The notes under the pieces are model-generated. The model was not told the DNA's origin. It searched no databases and was given only the letters and a program-made list of their open reading frames with translations. The translations under genes and the position numbers were made by a program. This document shows, in pieces, positions 25,766 to 32,563 of a DNA stretch of 64,000 nt; position 1 is the first letter of the stretch; every line of letters begins with the position of its first letter. Origin of the DNA: Verrucomicrobia bacterium UBA1200 (lineage in GTDB: Bacteria; Verrucomicrobiota; Kiritimatiellia; RFP12; UBA1067); the NCBI GenBank assembly GCA_002309765.1, contig DBXY01000019.1, positions 12,930 to 76,929 on the forward strand. The letters run 5' to 3'.

Positions 25766-25943
25766 GACTTTCTCCTTCACAGTTATTTGCCTTTCATTTG
25801 CATCTGCTCTGATACGCCTTTGACGGGCAATGGGACGAGTCCTCCCGCCGCCAATAGTAAGGATGATACTGCAAACACGGACTTGAAGTCAAGGGGTATT
25901 GGACCTATCCGCGAATCAACCCGCCGGATTAGAGAAAATCGGC

Positions 25944-25973
25944 TTGCCTTATTCATGCCCGATAAGGTAGAAT
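25944..25973 (+). promoter_or_regulatory. Putative sigma-70 promoter of the exported dehydrogenase
   Basis: TTGCCT (25944-25949) and TAGAAT (25968-25973) are separated by 18 bases, about 60 bases before the start at 26033. It is the only good match in the 250-base gap. The rest of the gap is otherwise unremarkable apart from the intron fossil region at its left side. Confidence 0.5.
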
Positions 25974-26032
25974 TATCTTCCGTCATTGATTTTTAGCGGT
26001 TGTTTTCACAGATTAAGGAGAGGGTTGTAAAA

Positions 26033-27475
26033 ATGTTTCAGATGAATCGTCGCAGTTTCGTCAAAGGAGCCGCGCTCGCGGTCTCGTCCTTCGCTGTTAA
26101 CGGGTGTGTCGAGGACACTTATCCGTCAGTATCCCGTTCCGTGGCCCCGAAGTTTCGCGATGCCAAAGAAAAAATAAAAATCGGCGTGGTGGGCGTTGGC
26201 GGCAAGGGATGGTCGGACTGGACTCCAATGTTCGACAATGGCGAAGACATCGTGGCGTTGTGCGATGTCGACCGCAAACCGGTTGAACGGGCTTTGAAGT
26301 ATATCTACGAACGTCGCGGTGCCGAATACGCGGCTAAGGTTAAGTGTTACAGCGACTACCGCTTGATGCTTGACGAGTGCGGCAAGCTTTGCGACGCCGT
26401 GACCGTTTCCACCCCGGACCACACCCACGGTCCCGCCGCCATCCGCGCCATGCGCCAAGGTTGCCATGTTTATGTCCAGAAGCCGCTGGTCCGCACGATT
26501 TGGGAGGCGCACTATTTCGAGAAAGTCGCCAAAGAGTGCGGTGTGGTCACCCAAATGGGCAACCAGGGCAGCGCGAATTCCGGGCTTCGCCGCAATGTTG
26601 AGGTTTTGCAGGCCGGGGTGCTTGGCAAGATGACCGAGGTGCACGTTTGGACCAACCGCCCGATCTGGCCGCAGGGCATTCTTCGTCCCGACGGGTCTGA
26701 CCCGATTCCGGAGAATCTGGATTGGAACAGCTGGATCGGTACCGCCCCGATGCGCCCCTATAAGCAGGGGGTTTACCATACTTTCAAGTGGCGCGGGTTC
26801 TTCGATTTCGGCACCGGCGCGTTCGGCGATATGGCTTGCCACACCATGAATGTCCCGTTCCGCGGATTGAAGCTTGGCGCGGTCGAGAGCGTGGAGTGCG
26901 TGAAGATTGAGGGCAACGTGGTTGACGGACGGGTTAATGACGACACCTATCCCAGCAAGAGTATTGTGAAGCTGCACTACGCCGCTCGCGAAGGAATGCC
27001 GCCGGTGACGCTCTTCTGGTACGACGGCAACCTCAAGCCGAGCGCAGACATCATGCCGGCGGTGATCAACACGCTTGGTTCGGTGCCGAACACCGGATGC
27101 CTGATTATCGGCGACAAAGGCATGATGGTCAGCACTAATGACTACGGCGCCGAAGCCTACGTCGCCCTTAACGGCGAGGCGAAGATGAAATCGGTCGCCA
27201 AGCATCCGGCTTGCGCGGAAGACGTGATTAAGCCGTTCCTGCCTCGCGCCGCAAAGGGCCATTATCTCGAATTCGTCAACGCGGTCAAAGGTACCGACCG
27301 CTGCTTCTCCGACATCGATGTCTCCGTTCCGATGCTGGAGGGAATGTTGGTGGGTTGCATCGGGCAGTGCTTCCCCGGCGAGAAACTCGCCTGGAATTCC
27401 GCCCGTCAAACCTTTGGCAATCGTAAGGCCGATGCCTTGATTACCCCCTATATCCGCCAAGGCTGGGAGTATTAA
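26033..27475 (+). CDS. Exported Gfo/Idh/MocA-family dehydrogenase
   Basis: This 480-residue protein has a Tat-like signal, NRRSFVKGAALAVSSFAVNG, followed by a Rossmann domain with the nucleotide loop IGVVGVGGKGWSD and ALCDVDRKPVERAL. The catalytic-region equivalent is VYVQKPLVRTIWEAHYFEKVA, where the EKP motif reads QKP. The C-terminal beta sheet domain has the typical GTGAFGDMACHTMN. Tat export suits a protein folded with bound NAD(P) in the cytosol. These exported dehydrogenases are abundant in PVC genomes, probably acting on sugars or uronates in the periplasm. AAGGAGAGG lies 12 bases before ATG 26033. ATG 26042 is also possible. The SWIM-domain gene follows in the same direction. Confidence 0.88.
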   Translation: MFQMNRRSFVKGAALAVSSFAVNGCVEDTYPSVSRSVAPKFRDAKEKIKIGVVGVGGKGWSDWTPMFDNGEDIVALCDVDRKPVERALKYIYERRGAEYAAKVKCYSDYRLMLDECGKLCDAVTVSTPDHTHGPAAIRAMRQGCHVYVQKPLVRTIWEAHYFEKVAKECGVVTQMGNQGSANSGLRRNVEVLQAGVLGKMTEVHVWTNRPIWPQGILRPDGSDPIPENLDWNSWIGTAPMRPYKQGVYHTFKWRGFFDFGTGAFGDMACHTMNVPFRGLKLGAVESVECVKIEGNVVDGRVNDDTYPSKSIVKLHYAAREGMPPVTLFWYDGNLKPSADIMPAVINTLGSVPNTGCLIIGDKGMMVSTNDYGAEAYVALNGEAKMKSVAKHPACAEDVIKPFLPRAAKGHYLEFVNAVKGTDRCFSDIDVSVPMLEGMLVGCIGQCFPGEKLAWNSARQTFGNRKADALITPYIRQGWEY

Positions 27476-27501
27476 TCCCGCCTGACGCCGGTTCCGCAAA
27501 G

Positions 27502-28374
27502 ATGGGAAAAAACCGCAATTACGCTGTCCGCACCCCGTTGTCGGTTCGCGGCGGCATCCGCGCCCAAGGATCGGCCAGTGCCAATCGCCGGGTGTGGTGG
27601 AGCCGCCGCTGGACGGAAATGATGGAGCGTTTCCATCTCGGGGCCCGCCTAGGCCGCGGACGCAGTTATGCGGTTTCGGGACAGGTGTCGGAACTTGAAA
27701 TCGCGCCGGGGCTGGTTTCAGCCCTGGTTCAGGGCGCGTCCAGCGCCCCTTACCGGAGCGAGATCCGGTTGCGCCAGCTCGATGCCGCAGTCCGCGACCG
27801 GATCGCCGGTTTGCTGAAGAGCCGTCCGATATTGCTGGCGCGGCTGGCGGCGGATGAACTTCCTTACGAGGTGGAAGAAATTTTCATTCGCGAGAAGATG
27901 CCGCTTTTTCCCAACCGCAAGGATGATTTGCGGACTTCTTGCAGCTGTCCGGATTATGCTAATCCCTGCAAACACCTTGCCGCGGTGTGGTTACTGCTGG
28001 GGGAGGCGTTTGCCAAACGACCGTCGGTGTTGTTAGCCATCCGGGGGCTGGATCCCGAATCGTTGTTGGGAAAACCTTCCCATCCCGAACCCTCGCCGCC
28101 GCCGTCAGTCGCCCGCCATTATACCGGAATGCCGGGTTTTTCTGGTTCCGCCGCGCCGTCGGCGGTGCTGGACCGCCTGGGTCCGTTGCCGTTTTGGCGC
28201 GGCCACGAGCGGTTCATCAGCACCATGGAGAGTCTTTACGCCCGCGCCGCTTCGCGAGGCCGTTTGGCTTGGGCCGGCGAGGCGCTGGATCTTCGCCGGG
28301 AAGACGAGAAAGTGGTGATTAAGGGCGGCGAGTTGACCCTGCGGCATAAAAAACTGCGCCCCGAAAGCTGGTGA
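27502..28374 (+). CDS. SWIM zinc-finger protein
   Basis: The 290-residue protein contains a SWIM zinc motif, CSC-x6-CKH (Cys147, Cys149, Cys156, His158), preceded by the family-typical RGRSYAVSGQVSELEIAPGL region. SWIM proteins of this type usually accompany Swi2/Snf2 helicases and may bind DNA or protein. No such helicase is adjacent here, so the partner is elsewhere or lost. The N-terminus is strongly basic (GKNRNYAVRTPLSVRGGIR). It begins 26 bases after the dehydrogenase stop and ends seven bases from the convergent RgpF-like gene. Molecular function remains uncertain. Confidence 0.8.
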   Translation: MGKNRNYAVRTPLSVRGGIRAQGSASANRRVWWSRRWTEMMERFHLGARLGRGRSYAVSGQVSELEIAPGLVSALVQGASSAPYRSEIRLRQLDAAVRDRIAGLLKSRPILLARLAADELPYEVEEIFIREKMPLFPNRKDDLRTSCSCPDYANPCKHLAAVWLLLGEAFAKRPSVLLAIRGLDPESLLGKPSHPEPSPPPSVARHYTGMPGFSGSAAPSAVLDRLGPLPFWRGHERFISTMESLYARAASRGRLAWAGEALDLRREDEKVVIKGGELTLRHKKLRPESW

Positions 28375-28381
28375 TGCCGGG

Positions 28382-29176
28382 TTATTTTCCCTTTGCGGCG
28401 CGGAAAGTCCCGCGCAGGGCGTGGAATAGCGTACGGCGAACGGAAACCGGCCAGCCGGATTCCGCCCCGCGTCCGCGCCAGTCCGTAATGCGAAGCCCTT
28501 GCGCCCCGACCAGATAACCCAGCACCCGTTCGTACACATGCGCCAACGTGGCGGGTTCGCGGGCGACCACCGGGGCAAAATCTGTCAGCCGGACTTTTCC
28601 GCGCATTGGCGCGAATAGCCGCGCCCGGACGATGAACATTGTCCCGGCCACGAATTCCGCCGCACCCGGCTTCAGCCCGAAGCGTTCAATCTCCGCACGG
28701 GCTTGTGCCAACACCTCGGGGCGCTCCTCGGTATCGGTCTGCCCCACAATCAGCCGTCGGTCGGCGACCATTCCCGCCGTTGGGTCGCGCTCGAAAAGAT
28801 TAATAACCGTCTCGACCCGTTGCCGGCTGGCGCAGAAATTTAGCAGCAGCTTGCGCCAGTGCCCGCCCGGCAGCGGACGGTAATTGATCCAGTCGTTCAC
28901 CGTCCGTTTGGTGTGGAGCTTCACCAGAAAGTCGTAGTTGTCCAACTCCAGCCCGTTCAGCGTCTCGACGAACGGGCCCAAATCGTACCCGCGGTTTTCC
29001 ACCACCCTGAAGTGCGTGGCGATCGGGGAGTCCGGCAACATCAAGCCGTCGGGCGAACCGCCCGGCGGCAGGGTAACGTAAAGATCAAGCGGGCAAACCG
29101 CCAAGTTTACGATCCGAGGCAACAGTGTTTCCCACTGCTCCCGATAGTAGAGGTGAAGGTGCGCGGCGATTCTCAT
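28382..29176 (-). CDS. RgpF-like polysaccharide-associated protein
   Basis: The 264-residue protein starts RIAAHLHLYYREQWETLL and contains ENRGYDLGPFVETL and DNYDFLVKLHTKRT, which match the rhamnan synthesis protein F domain found in cell-surface polysaccharide loci and fused to glycosyltransferases. Later it has AEFVAGTMFIVRARLFAP, also typical of this domain. The role is probably transfer or assembly of surface sugars in the cytosol. No other polysaccharide genes surround it. The ATG at 29176 lies eight bases after the yajC stop, so it may be transcribed with tgt and yajC. The frame extends a little upstream, but that part has no ribosome-binding site. Confidence 0.75.
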   Translation of the reverse strand: MRIAAHLHLYYREQWETLLPRIVNLAVCPLDLYVTLPPGGSPDGLMLPDSPIATHFRVVENRGYDLGPFVETLNGLELDNYDFLVKLHTKRTVNDWINYRPLPGGHWRKLLLNFCASRQRVETVINLFERDPTAGMVADRRLIVGQTDTEERPEVLAQARAEIERFGLKPGAAEFVAGTMFIVRARLFAPMRGKVRLTDFAPVVAREPATLAHVYERVLGYLVGAQGLRITDWRGRGAESGWPVSVRRTLFHALRGTFRAAKGK

Positions 29177-29183
29177 CGCCCGG

Positions 29184-29522
29184 TTATGCGTTGGGGTCGG
29201 CTGCGACCTTCTCACCTTCGGGGATCACGCGATTGACCGCCCCGCGGGCAATTTCCACCGCAACCTTCGGCGCGATTTCCACCATGAATGTGTTTTCGCG
29301 GGCTTCGACCACCGTGCCGATGAACCCGCCGCCAAACATGATCCGCTGCCCCACGCGCAGTTCGGAAATCATCTTCAGGCGTTCCTTCTCTTTGCGTTGC
29401 TGCGGACGGATCAAAATGAAATAGAAAATGCCGAAGACCAGAATCATCGGAATCAGCAGGCCGAAACCCGATCCGGCGGCGGCTGGCTGTCCAGCCTGGG
29501 CTATCAACAACAGTGTGTTCAT
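29184..29522 (-). CDS. yajC: Preprotein translocase accessory subunit YajC
   Basis: YajC associates with SecDF in the inner membrane. The 112-residue protein has a single membrane helix (GFGLLIPMILVFGIFYFILI), the hallmark RPQQRKEKER just after it, and the cytosolic segment SELRVGQRIMFGGGFIGTV. AAGGAG precedes the ATG at 29522. It follows tgt, the classical gene neighbour of yajC, on the same strand with a 63-base gap. secD and secF are not visible in the window. Confidence 0.95.
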   Translation of the reverse strand: MNTLLLIAQAGQPAAAGSGFGLLIPMILVFGIFYFILIRPQQRKEKERLKMISELRVGQRIMFGGGFIGTVVEARENTFMVEIAPKVAVEIARGAVNRVIPEGEKVAADPNA

Positions 29523-29585
29523 CCAATACTCCTTATCGCGCTAAAAAAACAACAACGGATAGCATACCGAAAAAAACGGCGGTTT

Positions 29586-30734
29586 TCAACCATTAAAAGC
29601 CGGGCGCAGCGTTCTGCGCACTTCGTCGAGCCATTCCGGGAAGGAATCGGCGGCAATGGCGTCGCGCATATTGCGCATAAAGGTCATGTAACAGTGCATA
29701 TTGTGAATGGTCAGCAACCTCACTCCGGAAATCTCGCCTACATGGATCAGATGCCTAATGTAGGCCCGAGAAAAATTGCGGCAGCAGTAGCATGAGCAAC
29801 CTTCCTCGACTGGCCGCAGGTCTTCTTTGTAGGAGCTGCCCTTGACCGGGTAGGATCCGCGCATGGTGTGCGCCGTGCCGTGCCGCGCCACGCGGGTAGG
29901 GATCACGCAGTCGAACATATCCACCCCCATCGCCACCGATTCCGCCATCTGGAACAGATCGCCCAGCCCCATCAGGTAGCGCGGTTTGTCGCGCGGCAGG
30001 CATCGGACCCCGTCAGACACTCCTTTTAGCAATACGTTCTCCGGTTCGCCGACGCTCACTCCGCCTACGGCGTAGCCGTCGAATCCCATGGCCGCCAGTT
30101 CCAACGCGCAATGCTCGCGCAACTCGGTGTACTCCCCGCCTTGCACAATCCCGAACCGCAATTGCCCCGGTGCCCGCGGCTGTTCCAAACTTTCCGCCTC
30201 CCAGCGTAGCGTGTTCGCCACCGAACGCCGCGCATACGCTTCGTCACAGGGCCACGGCATGCATTCGTCAAAACACATCGCGATGTCCGACCCCAGAATC
30301 CGTTGCACCTCCATCGATTCCTTGGGTCCGAGGAAGAATTTCGCGCCGTCAATATGGGACCGGAACTCCACGCCGCCGGGGCGTATTTTGCGCAGTTTGT
30401 TCAGGCTGAACACCTGAAAGCCGCCGCTGTCGGTCAAAATCGGTCCGTCCCAGCCCATAAACCGGTGCAGCCCGCCGCAGGCGGACATCACCTCCATGCC
30501 CGGGCGCAAAAGCAGGTGGTAGGTGTTGCCAAGAATGATCGACGCGCCCAATTCCCGCAGATCGCGCGGTTCAAGCGCTTTCACCGTGGCTTGGGTACCG
30601 ACCGGCATAAACACCGGGGTCTCCACCGCTCCGTGCGCGGTCCAAAGCCGTCCCAACCGCGCGCCGGTGCGCCGGTCTTCTTTCAGCACCTCAAAAGTTC
30701 CCGGCGGCAGCCGCCGGTCGGAAATCGCTTCCAT
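29586..30734 (-). CDS. tgt: tRNA-guanine transglycosylase
   Basis: Tgt exchanges guanine-34 for preQ1 in tRNAs with GUN anticodons, an early step of queuosine formation. The 382-residue protein shows ILTDSGGFQVFSL, whose first Asp serves in base exchange, the VMGLGD-type loop MGLGD, FDCVIPTRVARHGTA containing the nucleophile Asp, and the zinc site CSCYCC with a downstream His (HLIHVGE). Length matches bacterial enzymes. AAAGG precedes the ATG at 30734. It is the first gene of tgt-yajC. Confidence 0.97.
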   Translation of the reverse strand: MEAISDRRLPPGTFEVLKEDRRTGARLGRLWTAHGAVETPVFMPVGTQATVKALEPRDLRELGASIILGNTYHLLLRPGMEVMSACGGLHRFMGWDGPILTDSGGFQVFSLNKLRKIRPGGVEFRSHIDGAKFFLGPKESMEVQRILGSDIAMCFDECMPWPCDEAYARRSVANTLRWEAESLEQPRAPGQLRFGIVQGGEYTELREHCALELAAMGFDGYAVGGVSVGEPENVLLKGVSDGVRCLPRDKPRYLMGLGDLFQMAESVAMGVDMFDCVIPTRVARHGTAHTMRGSYPVKGSSYKEDLRPVEEGCSCYCCRNFSRAYIRHLIHVGEISGVRLLTIHNMHCYMTFMRNMRDAIAADSFPEWLDEVRRTLRPAFNG

Positions 30735-30777
30735 TGCCCGCCTTTCGCATTAAACCGTGACAGGAGTAAGCACGGGG

Positions 30778-32370
30778 CTATTTCTGGGTCTCCGCGCCGA
30801 GCGCGGTGGATTGCGGCACCACTGCAGTTTTTTCGTAACAGGCGAAGGAGCCGTCCACCAGCTCTTTCGGGGGCTTGCGCGAAAACAGGCTGACCAGCGG
30901 CACAATCACCAGACCGCCCAGCATGGCAAGCGCGCCGGTGTTGATGGGCGACTTGAGCAGGGCTGGCATGGCATCGCGGAAGAACACCCCCACAAGGGTG
31001 AAGGCCGGGGCGAGGATAAAACACGCCCAGCACGATGCGGCGGTGACCCGTTTCGAATAAAGCGCGTAAAGGAACGGAGCGAGAAACGCGCCGGCCATCG
31101 CGCCCCACGATACGCCCATCATTTGGGCGATGAACGCGATCGGGCTGGTGCTCTTGTACTGTACGAGCGCCAGCGCGGCGGAGATGGCGATGAACACCAC
31201 GATCAGCGAACGGATGCACAAGACTTGCTTGCGGTCGCTCATTTGCTTTACTATGGTGCCATTGACAAAATCGATGGTGAACGTTGAGGCGGAGGTGATC
31301 ACTAGCGAGGATAGGGTGCTCATCGAGGCCGACAACACCAGCACCACCGTGAGCGCGAGCAGCATCGGCGACAACCCCTCCAGCATCTTCGGAATAATCG
31401 CGTCGAATCCGCCGGCGGGATTTCCGTTCGGCCCCACGTTCAGCACATTAGTGAAGAGCCGCCCAAAACCGCCGAGGAAATAGCAGCCGCCCGCCACCAC
31501 AAACGCGAAGAGGGTGGAGATTATGGTGCCCTTCTTTATTGATCCCTCGTCCTTGATGGCGTAGAATTTTTGGACCATCTGCGGCAGGCCCCAGGTACCG
31601 AGCGAGGTCAAGATTACCACAAACAGCAGGTTCAAAGGATCCGGACCAAAGAACGAAGTAAAGATGCCGGGCGTGGGTTCGCCGCCGGGTAGCATCGCCG
31701 GGCCGGTCATCCGGGACAAACCGTCGAGCGCGGCGATCAGTCCGCCTTTGGAGGCGAGCGTCGCCCAGACGATTGCCGAGATGCCAACCAGCATCACCAA
31801 ACCTTGGATGAAGTCGTTAATTGCCGTCGCCATGTAACCGCCCGCAATGACGTAGATGGCTGTCAGCACCGACATCAGCACAATGCACCAGGCGTAGTCG
31901 ATGGAGAACGCCATTCCGAACAAGCGTGACAGGCCGTTGTAGAGCGAGGCGGTGTAGGGGATGAGAAACACGAAGATGATCGCCGCCGCCGCCAGTTTCA
32001 ACGCCGGACTGCCGAACCGTTTCGCGAAAAAGTCCGGCATGGTCGCGGAGTCGAGGTGCTGGGTCATGATACGGGTGCGCCGTCCCAGAATGTCCCACGC
32101 CATCAGCGAACCGATCAGCGCATTGCCGATGCCGGCCCAGGTGGCGGAAATCCCATAGCGCCAGCCGAACTGGCCGGCGTAGCCCACGAACACCACCGCC
32201 GAGAAGTAGGAGGTGCCGAACGCAAACGCGGTCAGCCACGGACCAACCGTCCGCCCGCCCAGCACAAAGCCGTTTACGTCGGCTGCTTTACGGCGGCACG
32301 CCCAACCGATTGCCAGCAGTACGGCAAAATACACCCCAAGCAGCAACGAATTTATCACAATCTGGTTCAT
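30778..32370 (-). CDS. Sodium:solute symporter (SSS family)
   Basis: The 530-residue inner-membrane protein shows about 13 membrane helices and the SSS core sequences, including FVLGGRTVGPWLTAFAFGTS in the first helices and YAGQFGWRYG. SSS members use Na+ gradients to import sugars, proline, pantothenate, acetate and others. The substrate here is not evident. With uronate catabolic genes 6 kb away, a sugar acid is possible but unproven. ATG 32370 has AGGAGA upstream. An earlier in-frame codon at 32463 lies within the putative promoter and is rejected. tgt follows 43 bases downstream. Confidence 0.9.
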   Translation of the reverse strand: MNQIVINSLLLGVYFAVLLAIGWACRRKAADVNGFVLGGRTVGPWLTAFAFGTSYFSAVVFVGYAGQFGWRYGISATWAGIGNALIGSLMAWDILGRRTRIMTQHLDSATMPDFFAKRFGSPALKLAAAAIIFVFLIPYTASLYNGLSRLFGMAFSIDYAWCIVLMSVLTAIYVIAGGYMATAINDFIQGLVMLVGISAIVWATLASKGGLIAALDGLSRMTGPAMLPGGEPTPGIFTSFFGPDPLNLLFVVILTSLGTWGLPQMVQKFYAIKDEGSIKKGTIISTLFAFVVAGGCYFLGGFGRLFTNVLNVGPNGNPAGGFDAIIPKMLEGLSPMLLALTVVLVLSASMSTLSSLVITSASTFTIDFVNGTIVKQMSDRKQVLCIRSLIVVFIAISAALALVQYKSTSPIAFIAQMMGVSWGAMAGAFLAPFLYALYSKRVTAASCWACFILAPAFTLVGVFFRDAMPALLKSPINTGALAMLGGLVIVPLVSLFSRKPPKELVDGSFACYEKTAVVPQSTALGAETQK

Positions 32371-32438
32371 CAATTTTCTCCTGTCGCGTTTAAACCGGCG
32401 ACCGCCTCCCGGAATCGCTGGAAACAACAAAGTGTGGA

Positions 32439-32467
32439 AATATAATAAATTGCCGGACGGCATTCAA
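32439..32467 (-). promoter_or_regulatory. Putative sigma-70 promoter of the symporter gene
   Basis: On the minus strand TTGAAT (32467-32462) and TATATT (32444-32439) are spaced by 17 bases, about 70 bases before the start codon. Confidence 0.55.
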
Positions 32468-32563
32468 GCCAAGAATCGCCATCACATGAAAAATAGTGCT
32501 GTTCGCGAGCGGCAAACGAGAGGTGGTTCGCCGCGATAGACTTTAAATCGTCGCCGCCCGGTT

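Noticed and set aside
29523..29585. Rho-independent terminator between tgt and yajC
   Set aside because: T-runs are present, but no stable stem precedes them, and the two genes are usually co-transcribed.
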